From the NCBI GenBank assembly GCA_963734665.1, contig CAVTIR010000013.1, positions 1,674,001-1,738,000 of the forward strand: a stretch of 64,000 nt of DNA. The letters run 5' to 3'. The position numbers and the translations under genes are program-made. Below the pieces are notes generated by a model, which saw only the letters and a list, made by a program, of their open reading frames with translations, was not told where the DNA came from and did no database searches. Origin of the DNA: Trebonia sp963734665. Its GTDB lineage: Bacteria > Actinomycetota > Actinomycetes > Streptosporangiales > Streptosporangiaceae. Numbering within the stretch: position 1 is the first letter of the stretch; each line of letters opens with the position of its first letter. Below are positions 30,598-38,761 of the stretch, one piece after another.

Positions 30598-30604
30598 GGG
30601 AAAC

Positions 30605-31795
30605 ATGAAGACACTGAAGATCACGTCGGTCGAGGTACACGTGGTACGCGGCCCAGCGCCGGAACCACCGCCCGGCGAGAGGCAGCGGCAGGTCAACATG
30701 CTCGACGTCTACGCCGAGCACCGGTCCCCGGCGCGCGGCCCGGCCCCGGCCCGGGGCGGCGTCGCCGAGGCCCGGTACCTGCGCATCGGTACCGACGGGG
30801 GTGCCGAGGGCTCTTACGGCCCGATTGACCCCGAGACCGGCTGGTCGATCATGAACCTGCTTACCGGCCTGCTCATCGGCCAGGACGCGCTCGCCACCAG
30901 CATCGTGTGGGACAAGATGGAGCGCTCCAACCGGCACGCGCGCCACGGGCACCTCAAGATGGCGATCAGCGCGGTCGACAACGCGCTGTGGGACCTGCGC
31001 GGCCGGGTCTACGACGCCCCGGTGTGGCAGGTGCTCGGCGGCGCGTCGCGGGAACGCATCCCGGCGTACGCGAGCATGCTCGGCACGTCGCTGGTGCCCG
31101 AGGTGGTGGCGGAGGCGGCGAAGGCCACCGCGGCGGAGGGCTTCGACGGCCAGAAGTGGTTCCTCGCCGACGGCCCGGGCGGCGGTGCCGAGGGCATGCG
31201 GCGCAACGTGGAGCTCGCCGAGCAGTTGCGGGACGTCCTCGGGCCGGACTTCCCCATCATGTTCGACGTCTTCATGGGCTGGAACCTTAACTACGCACTC
31301 GAATGGGCGCGCCGGGTCGCCCCGGTCCGGCCGACGTGGCTGGAGGAGCCCTTCCCGAACAACCGCTACCCGGCCTTCCTCCAGTTGCACCGCGACACCG
31401 GCATTCCCGTCAGCACGGGCGAGCACCTTTATGACCGCGCCGATGTCCTGCCGTACCTCAACGACGGCGTGATCGTCGCGCTGCAAACGGACCCGGAGTG
31501 GTGCGGCGGCGTGACGGAGCTGGTGCGCATCTGCGCGCTGGCGGAGACCTTCGGGGTACCGGTCATCCCGCACGGGCACGGCCTGCACTCGGCGCTGCAC
31601 GTGGTGGCGAGCCAGTCGCCGGTCGCCTGCCCGAAGGTGGAGTACCTGAAGCGCACGATGCCGAACCGGCATCACTTCGAGGTCGCCCCGCCGACCCCCG
31701 AGAACGGCTCGTTCGCGCTGCCGCAGGGGCCAGGCTTCGGCATCAGCCTCGACGAGGGGAAGATTGACGAGCGGGAGGTACTCACCGCCGGGTGA
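30605..31795 (+). CDS. enolase-superfamily sugar-acid dehydratase, L-rhamnonate dehydratase-like
   Basis: A 396-aa mandelate racemase/muconate-lactonizing family protein. The ATG at 30605 has GAGGGA ahead. The N-terminal capping domain contains GSYGPIDPETG. In the barrel, K184 sits in GQKWFLADGPGGG, a Lys-Trp-Phe arrangement known from rhamnonate dehydratases. Metal ligands lie in FDVFMGWN, WLEEPF and STGEHLYDR, and the catalytic His is in IPHGHGLHSALH (about 323). It would dehydrate a sugar acid to a 2-keto-3-deoxy acid. It ends the + strand operon, and a long hairpin follows. No aldolase for the product is present in this window. Confidence 0.82.
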   Translation: MKTLKITSVEVHVVRGPAPEPPPGERQRQVNMLDVYAEHRSPARGPAPARGGVAEARYLRIGTDGGAEGSYGPIDPETGWSIMNLLTGLLIGQDALATSIVWDKMERSNRHARHGHLKMAISAVDNALWDLRGRVYDAPVWQVLGGASRERIPAYASMLGTSLVPEVVAEAAKATAAEGFDGQKWFLADGPGGGAEGMRRNVELAEQLRDVLGPDFPIMFDVFMGWNLNYALEWARRVAPVRPTWLEEPFPNNRYPAFLQLHRDTGIPVSTGEHLYDRADVLPYLNDGVIVALQTDPEWCGGVTELVRICALAETFGVPVIPHGHGLHSALHVVASQSPVACPKVEYLKRTMPNRHHFEVAPPTPENGSFALPQGPGFGISLDEGKIDEREVLTAG

Positions 31796-31840
31796 CCCCC
31801 GCCGGGAAAACCGGGTAACCGGGAAATGCGGCGGAGATGA

Positions 31841-31881
31841 AGATGCCGGGGGCGGGCCGATTCGGCCCGCCCCCGGCATCT
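31841..31881. terminator. bidirectional terminator between convergent operons
   Basis: A near-perfect 41-bp palindrome: arms of 20 bases (31841-31860 and 31862-31881) around one central T. The practical hairpin is about 18 bp of GC-rich stem with a small loop. It sits 45 nt after the dehydratase stop and 13 nt before the stop of the convergent oxidoreductase gene, as expected for a two-way terminator. Confidence 0.8.
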
Positions 31882-31893
31882 TCCGTACCGCGC

Positions 31894-32886
31894 TTACCGC
31901 AGGTGGTCGTAAATCTGGTCGATCAGGGCGAGCGTGCACCGGGCGTCCGCCAGATCCGGCATCGGACGCCGGCCCGTGCGCACCGCCGCGAAGAATTCCG
32001 CCAGCTCGTCCTCGTACCCGGCGATGTTACGGTGCGGCGGCCGGTGCAGGCTCGGCTCCCAGCTGGCGTCGTCCGGGGCGGCGACCGCACCGACCGGGGT
32101 GCCGTTCTTGGCCGTCGGCGGGTGGTACACCACGTCACCGAGATCGTCGACGATGATGTTGCCGCCGGTGCCGACCAGTTCCAGGCGCTCGACCGGGTAC
32201 CGGGCATCAAGCAGCGAGCCGGCCTGGATCGTGCCGATCGCCCGGGTCCCGTCCGCCGCGCCGCGGGAGGCCAGCGAAATGGTGAACCCGTGCATCCGCT
32301 CGCCAACCTGTACCCGCTGCACGTGGGTGATGTCGACCTCGCCGAGGAGGAACCTGGCCAGGTCGAGGTGGTGGATGACGTGGTTGACGATGAACGCGTC
32401 CTCGCCGTACCAGCCGGCGTGGAACTGTGACTGGAACAGGTGCACGCCGCCGAACGCGGGCGCGGTCGCGAGACTGCGCGCCTGCGCGTACGGGTCCATG
32501 AAGCGGCGGTTGAAGCCGACCATCACCCAGCGGCCCGCGCTGCGGGCCAGTTCGGTCAGTTCGTCGGCCTCCGCGGCGGTACGCACCGGCGTCTTCTCCA
32601 CGAAGACGTGGACGCCGTGGCGCAGGGCCTCGGCGATGATGGGACCGTTGCTGTCGTGCCCGACCGCGATGAGAACCGCGTCCACCGCTACGGCGTCGAA
32701 CATCTCGCGATGGTCGGTGAAGCCGGCGGCGACGTTGAAGATGCGCCGGAAGCTCGCCACCTTGTCCGGGTCGGTGTCACACACGCTGATGAGCTCATAC
32801 GGCGCCCCCCTGGTCAGCGCCGGCAGCAGCACCTCACGCATCTGCCGGCCGAGTCCCACGGCCGCCAGCCGGATTGTCTCGCTCAT
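31894..32886 (-). CDS. Gfo/Idh/MocA-family NAD(P) oxidoreductase
   Basis: A 330-aa protein. The N-terminal Rossmann fold begins IRLAAVGLGRQMREVLLPAL and has the EKTP motif (VEKTPVRT) with the family Lys. The C-terminal alpha/beta domain has VNHVIHHLDLARFLLG with the catalytic His region. Family members oxidise or reduce sugars and inositols at a ring hydroxyl. It is the last gene of the ABC transporter operon, its ATG overlapping the stop of the MalG-type permease (TGATG at 32884-32888). It probably acts on the imported sugar. The inserted stretch PTAKNGTPVGAVAAPDDASW is Ala-rich but normal for a surface loop. Confidence 0.83.
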   Translation of the reverse strand: MSETIRLAAVGLGRQMREVLLPALTRGAPYELISVCDTDPDKVASFRRIFNVAAGFTDHREMFDAVAVDAVLIAVGHDSNGPIIAEALRHGVHVFVEKTPVRTAAEADELTELARSAGRWVMVGFNRRFMDPYAQARSLATAPAFGGVHLFQSQFHAGWYGEDAFIVNHVIHHLDLARFLLGEVDITHVQRVQVGERMHGFTISLASRGAADGTRAIGTIQAGSLLDARYPVERLELVGTGGNIIVDDLGDVVYHPPTAKNGTPVGAVAAPDDASWEPSLHRPPHRNIAGYEDELAEFFAAVRTGRRPMPDLADARCTLALIDQIYDHLR

Positions 32887-33785
32887 CAGCCCTTCACCGC
32901 CCCTGACGACATGCCCGACATGAGAAAGTTCTTAGTAAAGAGGTAGAAGACGAAGACCGGCACGATCGCCATGATGGCGGCCGCGGACAGCAGGCCGTAG
33001 CTCACCGCGTAGTCGCTCTTCACGTTCGCGAGCGCGACCGTGAGCGTCTGCCGCTGCGGTTCGGGCAGGAACACCAGCGCGTAGATGTAGTCGTTCCAGA
33101 TGGAGATAAAGGAGAGGATGAGTATCACGACGATGCCGTTACGGGTCATCGGCACGGTGATGCGGCGGAAGATGTGCCACACGCTCGCACCGTCGATGAT
33201 CGCCGCCTCCTCGATCTCGCCGGGCAGCTCCCGCATGTAGGCGGTCAGCAGGAACAGGCAGAACGGTATCTGCGCCGCCGTGTACGCCAGGACGATCGAG
33301 TACTGCACGTTGAGCAGGTTGAGGTTGGCGAAAAGCTCGTACACCGCCTGCAGCAGGACGATGCTTGGCACGAATATCGACAGCAGGAAGAACGTGTAGC
33401 ACGCACCGGAGAACCGGAACGTGAACCGGGCGAACAGGAACGCGGCAGGCAGCACGCAGATCAGCAACAGCACCAGGCTGCACACCGAGATGACGAGCGA
33501 GTTGACGAACGCCTGGACGAGGTTGGTGTTGTCCACGATCGACTCGAAGTTCCCGAAGTTGAGCTGCTCGGGAATCAGCGAGAATTGCGAGAAGATCTGG
33601 GTGTTCGTGCGGAACGAGTTGGACAGCGTCCACAGGATCGGGATCAGGCAGCCCGCGCTGTTGATGATCAGCGCCAGGTACCCGACGAGGATCAGCGGGT
33701 TATGCCGTATTTGGGTGATCGCGGTCGTCCGCCGGCCGCGGGTCACCGCCCGGGCCCGGCGGTCGGCGTAAGTCACGCTCGTCAC
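32886..33785 (-). CDS. ABC sugar importer permease, MalG type
   Basis: A 299-aa inner-membrane permease with six predicted hydrophobic helices (for example LILVGYLALIINSAGCLIPI, near residues 30-50). The EAA loop that docks the ATPase is EEAAIIDGASVWHIFRRITVP. It begins with a basic cytoplasmic tail. Its ATG overlaps the stop of the MalF-type permease by 4 nt, and its own stop overlaps the oxidoreductase start. Together with the binding protein it forms a CUT1-type importer, but no ATPase gene lies in this operon. Confidence 0.87.
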   Translation of the reverse strand: MTSVTYADRRARAVTRGRRTTAITQIRHNPLILVGYLALIINSAGCLIPILWTLSNSFRTNTQIFSQFSLIPEQLNFGNFESIVDNTNLVQAFVNSLVISVCSLVLLLICVLPAAFLFARFTFRFSGACYTFFLLSIFVPSIVLLQAVYELFANLNLLNVQYSIVLAYTAAQIPFCLFLLTAYMRELPGEIEEAAIIDGASVWHIFRRITVPMTRNGIVVILILSFISIWNDYIYALVFLPEPQRQTLTVALANVKSDYAVSYGLLSAAAIMAIVPVFVFYLFTKNFLMSGMSSGAVKG

Positions 33786-34732
33786 GCGATCACTCCTTCA
33801 GGTATTGCTTGCGTCGCCGGCCGCCTCGCGGCCCGCGGTGGTTCCGGCGCGCGGCGCGACGGCCGTCCGCCGATGGCGCCCCAGGCGAGTACCAGCCCCG
33901 ATGCCAGGCCGCTGAGCACGAAGATGAGCATGGCGATGGCGTCGCCGTATCCGTAGTTGAAGGACTGGAACGTCTCCAGGTACATCCAGGTGGCTGGTAC
34001 CTGGGTGGCGGTGCCCGGGCCGCCGGCGGTCAGCAGGAATATGTAGTCGAACGTCTTGAACGCGGTGGTCACCGCGAGGACGACGCAGACGCGAAGGCTG
34101 CCAAGGGACAGCGGCACGGTCAGCCTGAAGAAGACCTGGATCGGGTTCGCGCCATCGAGGCGCGCCGCCTCGTAGTACTCCTCCGGGATGCCCTGCAGGG
34201 CGGCGAGGAAGATCACCATGAAGAAGCCGATGTCCTGGTAGATCGGCACCGCGATCGCCGCGTAGAACGCGGTAGTCGGGTCGGCGAGCCAGGCGTGCTG
34301 AAGGAAACCGAGACCGACCGCCTTGAGCAGGTGATTGACGATGCCGATGTTGTTGTCGTACACCAGCGTGAAGACGAGCGACATCGCCGAGGACGAGACG
34401 ACCACCGGGAAGAAGAAGACGGAGGTGAAGAACTTGTATCCCCAGGGGCGGTTGCGCAGTATCGCCGCGAAGACGAGCCCGAGCCCTACCTTGATAATGA
34501 CCGCAAGAGCCGCCCAGATCAGGATGCGCACGACTCCCGACATGAGCACCGAGTCGTGGAAGAGCTGGGTGTAGTTGGCGACGCCGACGAAGACCGGCGC
34601 GGTGATGCCATTCCACCGGGTGAAGCTTGATATCGCCGTCTGGACGAACGGGTAGATGAAGAAGAGGACGTAGAGTCCCAGCGCCGGAAGCATGAAGAGC
34701 AGGTACCGCGGCTTGAACTTCATTGCGCGCAT
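33782..34732 (-). CDS. ABC sugar importer permease, MalF type
   Basis: About 316 aa. I chose the ATG at 34732 (MRAMKFKPRY) because a GGGAAGG ribosome-binding site precedes it; a longer frame starts at 34762. Six hydrophobic segments are present. The EAA motif is EEYYEAARLDGANPIQVFFRLTVP, and the periplasmic-side N-terminal helix is YLLFMLPALGLYVLFFIYPF. The tail is Arg/Pro-rich. It pairs with the MalG-type partner downstream and the binding protein upstream. The nearest candidate ATPase is the MsmK-like gene at 54503-55756. Confidence 0.85.
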   Translation of the reverse strand: MRAMKFKPRYLLFMLPALGLYVLFFIYPFVQTAISSFTRWNGITAPVFVGVANYTQLFHDSVLMSGVVRILIWAALAVIIKVGLGLVFAAILRNRPWGYKFFTSVFFFPVVVSSSAMSLVFTLVYDNNIGIVNHLLKAVGLGFLQHAWLADPTTAFYAAIAVPIYQDIGFFMVIFLAALQGIPEEYYEAARLDGANPIQVFFRLTVPLSLGSLRVCVVLAVTTAFKTFDYIFLLTAGGPGTATQVPATWMYLETFQSFNYGYGDAIAMLIFVLSGLASGLVLAWGAIGGRPSRRAPEPPRAARRPATQAIPEGVIA

Positions 34733-34810
34733 CGAGTGTGGGCCTTCCCTGTACGAACGCATGCGGCGGGCCGGCGGCCGCTGCTGGCCGCCGGCCCGCC
34801 GAACGCGGCT

Positions 34811-36121
34811 TTACTGCTGGAACATGCTCGCGAGCTGGCTCGCGAAGCTGCTAACGGAGAAGGAACCGGACCACTGCTCTGCCATGAGCGGGTAGAAGCT
34901 CTGCTCCTGGCTGGGAGTACGCGCGTTGCCCAGCCACTTGTCTTCAGGCTCTGCCGACGAAGTGGTCTGTATCTCGGTGAAGAGCTGACCCGCCTTGGCC
35001 GGGTTGGTTTTCACATTCGTGGCCGCCGCCAGGACGTCATTGTCCGCGAGCGACTGCTCCATCTGCGAGTTTGTCGCCATGGTGAGGAACTTCTTCACCA
35101 GCGGGCCCGTGGTCGGGTTGGCCAGCGCCGCGGTGCTGGCGTACATCAGGGTGGTGAGGTCCTTCTCCATGTGCGGGCTTGTCTCCGCGCCGCCGGGGAT
35201 GACCGGGAACGGGATGACCTCCGAGGTCTTCGCGGCCGACGCCGAGATCGTGGTCAGGTACACGTTATTGGTAAGGATCATCGCGGACTTGCCGGTGTTG
35301 TAGTACTTGGCGATCGCCGCGTTGTCGTCAAGCGCCGCCGCGTCGGGCGCGTCGTATCCCACCGAGATGGAGGAGTAGTCGGAGAGCGCCTTCTCCACCT
35401 GCGGCGAGGTGAACGAGCCCTTTCCCTCGAACAGGTTGAGCGCCGCCTGGTTGCCAAGCTCGCGGTCGAGCACGTAATCAAGCAGCCGGTCGTCTGACTG
35501 GTCCGTCGATTCGGTGCTCACCGTCCAGGGGATGAAGCCCTTCGCCTTCAGCTTCGGCACGTCGCTCACCAGTAGCTGCCAGGTGGTGGGAAGCGGCAGC
35601 CCCGCCTCGGCGAATACCGCCTTGTTGACGACGAGCGGGATCGAGTAGTTCGTCAGCGGAAGTCCCCAGACCTTGCCGTTGACGCTCGCGGTCGCCCAGG
35701 AACTGGCCGCGAACTCGTCCTTGATGGAGGGTGTCTGGGCGAGCGAGGTCAGGTCGCCCAGCTCGCCGCTGGCGATGTAATTGTTCATGTTGAATGCCGG
35801 CTGCGGGCGCCAGAAGTTAAAGATGTCCGGCACATTATGGCTGGCGAACGAAAGCTGGATCAGCGGCTCCAGCGCGGTGCTCTGCGCCTCCTCCAGCTGG
35901 ATGTGCACGCCCGGGTTCTCTTTCTCGAACTCGCTGATGAGCTGCTTGAAAACCGGCGTCGTGCCGTTGTTCTCCGTGGTGATCTGGTTCGTCGCGAAAG
36001 TGAGAGTGACGGATCCGGAGCCGTTCGAGCCGTTCGAGCCGTTGGATGCCCCACAAGCGGCGGCGGTCGCAATTACCGCCAGGGCTGCCGCGGCGGTCGT
36101 CGCTATTCGGCGTTTGCGCAT
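34811..36121 (-). CDS. ABC importer solute-binding lipoprotein (CUT1 family)
   Basis: A 436-aa protein. The ATG at 36121 follows GAGGAG. The signal peptide MRKRRIATTAAAALAVIATAA is followed by a lipobox Cys (C23) and a low-complexity Gly-Ser-Asn tract, a typical tether. The mature part resembles family 1 extracellular sugar-binding proteins (FEKENPGVHIQLEEA, VPDIFNFWRPQPAF, WGLPLTNYSIPLVVNK). It is the promoter-proximal gene of the transporter operon. Abundant aromatic residues suit carbohydrate binding, but the sugar cannot be named. A longer frame up to 36355 overlaps the divergent gene and is rejected. Confidence 0.87.
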   Translation of the reverse strand: MRKRRIATTAAAALAVIATAAACGASNGSNGSNGSGSVTLTFATNQITTENNGTTPVFKQLISEFEKENPGVHIQLEEAQSTALEPLIQLSFASHNVPDIFNFWRPQPAFNMNNYIASGELGDLTSLAQTPSIKDEFAASSWATASVNGKVWGLPLTNYSIPLVVNKAVFAEAGLPLPTTWQLLVSDVPKLKAKGFIPWTVSTESTDQSDDRLLDYVLDRELGNQAALNLFEGKGSFTSPQVEKALSDYSSISVGYDAPDAAALDDNAAIAKYYNTGKSAMILTNNVYLTTISASAAKTSEVIPFPVIPGGAETSPHMEKDLTTLMYASTAALANPTTGPLVKKFLTMATNSQMEQSLADNDVLAAATNVKTNPAKAGQLFTEIQTTSSAEPEDKWLGNARTPSQEQSFYPLMAEQWSGSFSVSSFASQLASMFQQ

Positions 36122-36172
36122 TGCGCGATCTCCTCGCTGCCAATGTGACAGGGGCTGTCGCCCGTTAAAAAT

Positions 36173-36184
36173 GTGTGAACACAC
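36173..36184. promoter_or_regulatory. small inverted repeat in divergent promoter region
   Basis: GTGTG-AA-CACAC in the 209-bp gap between the solute-binding protein (minus) and an aldo/keto reductase (plus). It is short but well placed for a regulator shared by both operons. Two IclR proteins are encoded nearby. Confidence 0.3.
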
Positions 36185-36330
36185 CATGCATCTGAACCCG
36201 GCACCGATCCACGCTGCGTCCCGCTTACCGGGACGGTCGGTGGACTCCGAGGCCCAGGACGACGAGATTCGCATCAAGATCTTCGGCGGCAAGGCCGCCG
36301 TCCCGGCTAACCCCAGAAAAGGAGCCTCCT

Positions 36331-37317
36331 GTGCAGCATGTCCGCCTCGGCGCATCCGGCCTTCAGGTGTCCCGGCTCTGCCTTGGCACCATGACTTTCG
36401 GATATCAGTGCGACGAGGAAACCTCGTTCGCCATTCTCAACGCGGCGGCGGACGGCGGCATCACGTTCATCGACACCGCGGACAGCTATCCGCTCGGCGT
36501 CGGCCTCGACTACCACGGCCGTACCGAGGAGATCATCGGCCGCTGGCTACAAGGCCAGCGCGAGCAATATGTCGTCGCCACCAAGTGCTACGGCGTCACC
36601 GGCGACCGGCCATGGCAGCGCGGCCTGTCAAGAAAGCACATTCTGAGTGCGATCGACGCCTCGCTGAGGCGCCTTGGTACCGATTACGTCGACCTGTACC
36701 AGATGCATTTCCCGGACTGGGACACTCCGCTCGATGAGTCCCTTAGCGCCATGGAGGACGTGGTCAGGGCGGGCAAGGCGCGGTACATCGGGTGCTCCAA
36801 CTTCCCCGCTTACCGCGTGGCGCGGGCGCTCGGCCGCGCCGAACTGCACGGCTGGCAGCCGGTGGCCTCGGTGCAGCCGCGCTACAACCTGCTGTTCCGT
36901 CAAGTCGAGCGGGAGCTGCTGCCGCTGTGCGCCGAGGAGGGCCTCGGCGTCATCCCCTACAACCCGATCGCCGGCGGCATGCTCACTGGCAAGCACCAGC
37001 CAGGGCAGGAGTCAGAAGGGCGGTTCACCCTGGGCTCGGCCGGGCGCATGTACCAGGACCGGTACTGGCACGACGGCGAATTCGAGACCGTCGGGACACT
37101 CACCAGACTCGCCGCCGATGCCGGGGTGTCGCTGACCACCCTGGCCGTGTCCTGGGTGCTGGCGAACCCGGTGATCACCGCGCCGATCATCGGCGCGAGC
37201 CAGCCGGGGCAGCTCGCGGACAGCCTGCGGGCGGCCGAATACGTCCTTGACCCCGGGCTCAAGGAGCAGCTCGACAAGCTCACCCTCGGCTACCGCAAAG
37301 GCGATGCCGTGCGATGA
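36331..37317 (+). CDS. aldo/keto reductase
   Basis: A 328-aa AKR of the YajO/IolS-like group. The GTG start at 36331 is preceded by AGGAG within 8 nt. Motifs: MQHVRLGASGLQVSRLCLGT, TFIDTADSYPLGVG (catalytic Asp and Tyr), VVATKCYG (Lys) and DLYQMHFPDWDTP (His). The cofactor site is APIIGASQPGQLADSL. It is in the same direction as the enolase-superfamily gene 34 nt downstream and probably oxidises or reduces the imported sugar. It is not closely related to the AKR at 29728 at the motif level, so the two likely act on different substrates or anomers. Confidence 0.84.
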   Translation: MQHVRLGASGLQVSRLCLGTMTFGYQCDEETSFAILNAAADGGITFIDTADSYPLGVGLDYHGRTEEIIGRWLQGQREQYVVATKCYGVTGDRPWQRGLSRKHILSAIDASLRRLGTDYVDLYQMHFPDWDTPLDESLSAMEDVVRAGKARYIGCSNFPAYRVARALGRAELHGWQPVASVQPRYNLLFRQVERELLPLCAEEGLGVIPYNPIAGGMLTGKHQPGQESEGRFTLGSAGRMYQDRYWHDGEFETVGTLTRLAADAGVSLTTLAVSWVLANPVITAPIIGASQPGQLADSLRAAEYVLDPGLKEQLDKLTLGYRKGDAVR

Positions 37318-37351
37318 CCATGACCACGTCACGACACTGGGAGGTTGTTCC

Positions 37352-38431
37352 GTGCGCATAATCTCGGCCCGGTTCCAAATGTACGATCTGGGCGCCGACC
37401 CGCATCCGCACCGCAACGCGATCATCGTCTCTTCGCGCCGCCAGATCGGCTTCGCCGAGGTACGCACCGACGAGGGCCTGGTCGGCAGGTCCCTGGCCAG
37501 CCGGCGGTCAGCCGCGTTCGGAGAGCCAATCGCCGCCCGGCTTGACGGGCAGGATCCGCTGGATGCCGGGCGCCTGTGGCACCGGATGTTCACCGGCTGG
37601 CGCAAGCCCGTGGTGAAGGGCGACGCGGTCGCGGCGATCGGCGCGATGGACAACGCCCTGTGGGACCTGCGGGGCCAGATCCTCGGCCAGCCGGTCTACC
37701 GGCTGCTCGGCGGCTTCCGTTCGCGGGTTCCTGTCTACGCGGCGGGCGGCTACTACGCCGACGGCAAGGGGACGGACGAACTCGCGAAGGAGCTCGCCGG
37801 ATTTGTCGCCGCCGGGTACCGCGGCGTCAAGATGAAGGTCGGCGGAGCCCCCCTGGAGGAGGATGTCGCCCGGGTGCGGGCCGCCAGGGAGGCGATCGGC
37901 CCCGGCGTCCGGCTCATGGTGGACGCTAACAACGCCTGGACCATGGCTGAGGCGCTCGCCTTCGGGCGGGCGGCGCAGCAGTATGACATCACCTGGCTGG
38001 AGGAGCCGGTCTGGCCCGATGACATGCGTGGGTCGGCCGAGCTGCGGAGCCGGCTGGACATCCCAATCGCCTCCGGCGAGAACGAGTACACCCGGTGGGG
38101 CGCGCGGGACCTGCTGGAATCCCGTGCCGTGGACATCCTGCAAGCCGATCCGCAGACGTGCGGAGGGCTGACGGAGTGGGTGCGGATCGCCACCCTGGCT
38201 TCGGCGCAGCACGTGCCGATGGCGCCGCACGGCGACGACTACCTTGGCGCGCACGCCGTGGCCGCGGTGGATAACGGCCTGACCGTGGAGAGCTATGCCG
38301 AGCTACGGCCCTGGCAGCATGACTTCATCGAGCGGTTCCCGCTTGACGACGGTGAGCTCGTGCTGCCCGACCGTCCCGGCCTCGGGCTGGTGGTAGACGA
38401 GGCCGCGCTCGAGCGCGCCGCGGTCGGCTGA
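37352..38431 (+). CDS. mandelate racemase/muconate lactonizing enzyme family dehydratase
   Basis: A 359-aa enolase-superfamily enzyme. The GTG at 37352 follows GGGAGG. The catalytic K-x-K is at about 160-162 (GVKMKVGGAP), metal ligands are in LMVDANNAWT, TWLEEPVWPD and ASGENEYTRW, and His293 is in MAPHGDDYLG. This is the MR-subgroup arrangement with a Lys base and a His on the opposite face. Likely a sugar-acid dehydratase (galactonate/altronate-like). It differs from the rhamnonate dehydratase-like gene at 30605. It is co-transcribed with the aldo/keto reductase upstream and followed by a remnant of another AKR. Confidence 0.83.
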   Translation: MRIISARFQMYDLGADPHPHRNAIIVSSRRQIGFAEVRTDEGLVGRSLASRRSAAFGEPIAARLDGQDPLDAGRLWHRMFTGWRKPVVKGDAVAAIGAMDNALWDLRGQILGQPVYRLLGGFRSRVPVYAAGGYYADGKGTDELAKELAGFVAAGYRGVKMKVGGAPLEEDVARVRAAREAIGPGVRLMVDANNAWTMAEALAFGRAAQQYDITWLEEPVWPDDMRGSAELRSRLDIPIASGENEYTRWGARDLLESRAVDILQADPQTCGGLTEWVRIATLASAQHVPMAPHGDDYLGAHAVAAVDNGLTVESYAELRPWQHDFIERFPLDDGELVLPDRPGLGLVVDEAALERAAVG

Positions 38432-38488
38432 TCGGGCGCGGCAACTTCGCGCCAGGGTCTTGTCTGCTCTCGCGAAGTGCCCTACCGT

Positions 38489-38527
38489 CTTTTCATCATG
38501 AAGAAATGAATTCATGTATGTGAAAAG
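38489..38527. promoter_or_regulatory. AT-rich nested inverted repeat upstream of the MFS gene
   Basis: Outer arms CTTTTCA (38489-38495) and TGAAAAG (38521-38527) enclose a 10-bp palindrome ATGAATTCAT (38506-38515). In such GC-rich DNA this AT-rich symmetric block stands out and may be an IclR operator/promoter, or a degenerate terminator of the preceding operon. Confidence 0.4.
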
Positions 38528-38558
38528 TGCCATCTGCCAATCAGAACTCCCGTAACTC

Positions 38559-38738
38559 CTGTCCGAACGGACCCGGCTGGCGGTCAAGTTCGTCCTCTCC
38601 ACCCCGAGGCCGACTGCACTGGCCGGGATGGCCGACCCCGTTGAGGTCGATGCCAATGGCGGCCTAGCGGCCAACACAGCGACCGGCTGGACCCTACCTG
38701 GCTGCACAACCGGTTTCTGCGGATCTAGCCCTCGGTGA
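38559..38738 (+). pseudogene. aldo/keto reductase C-terminal remnant
   Basis: One frame reads RLAVKFVLSTPRPTALAGMA, then DPVEVDANGGLAAN, ending at TGA 38736-38738. This matches the C-terminal helix-strand of aldo/keto reductases (A-x-x-FVLS-P-x-T-x-x-x-G-x-x-x-P-E-E-V-D-x-N). No start or barrel precedes it, so it is a truncated relic. It is too short for certainty. Confidence 0.45.
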
Positions 38739-38761
38739 CCCAGCCCCGCAAGGAGGCGGCA

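Noticed and set aside
30563..31939. 458-codon minus-strand frame
   Set aside because: Antisense of the rhamnonate dehydratase-like gene.
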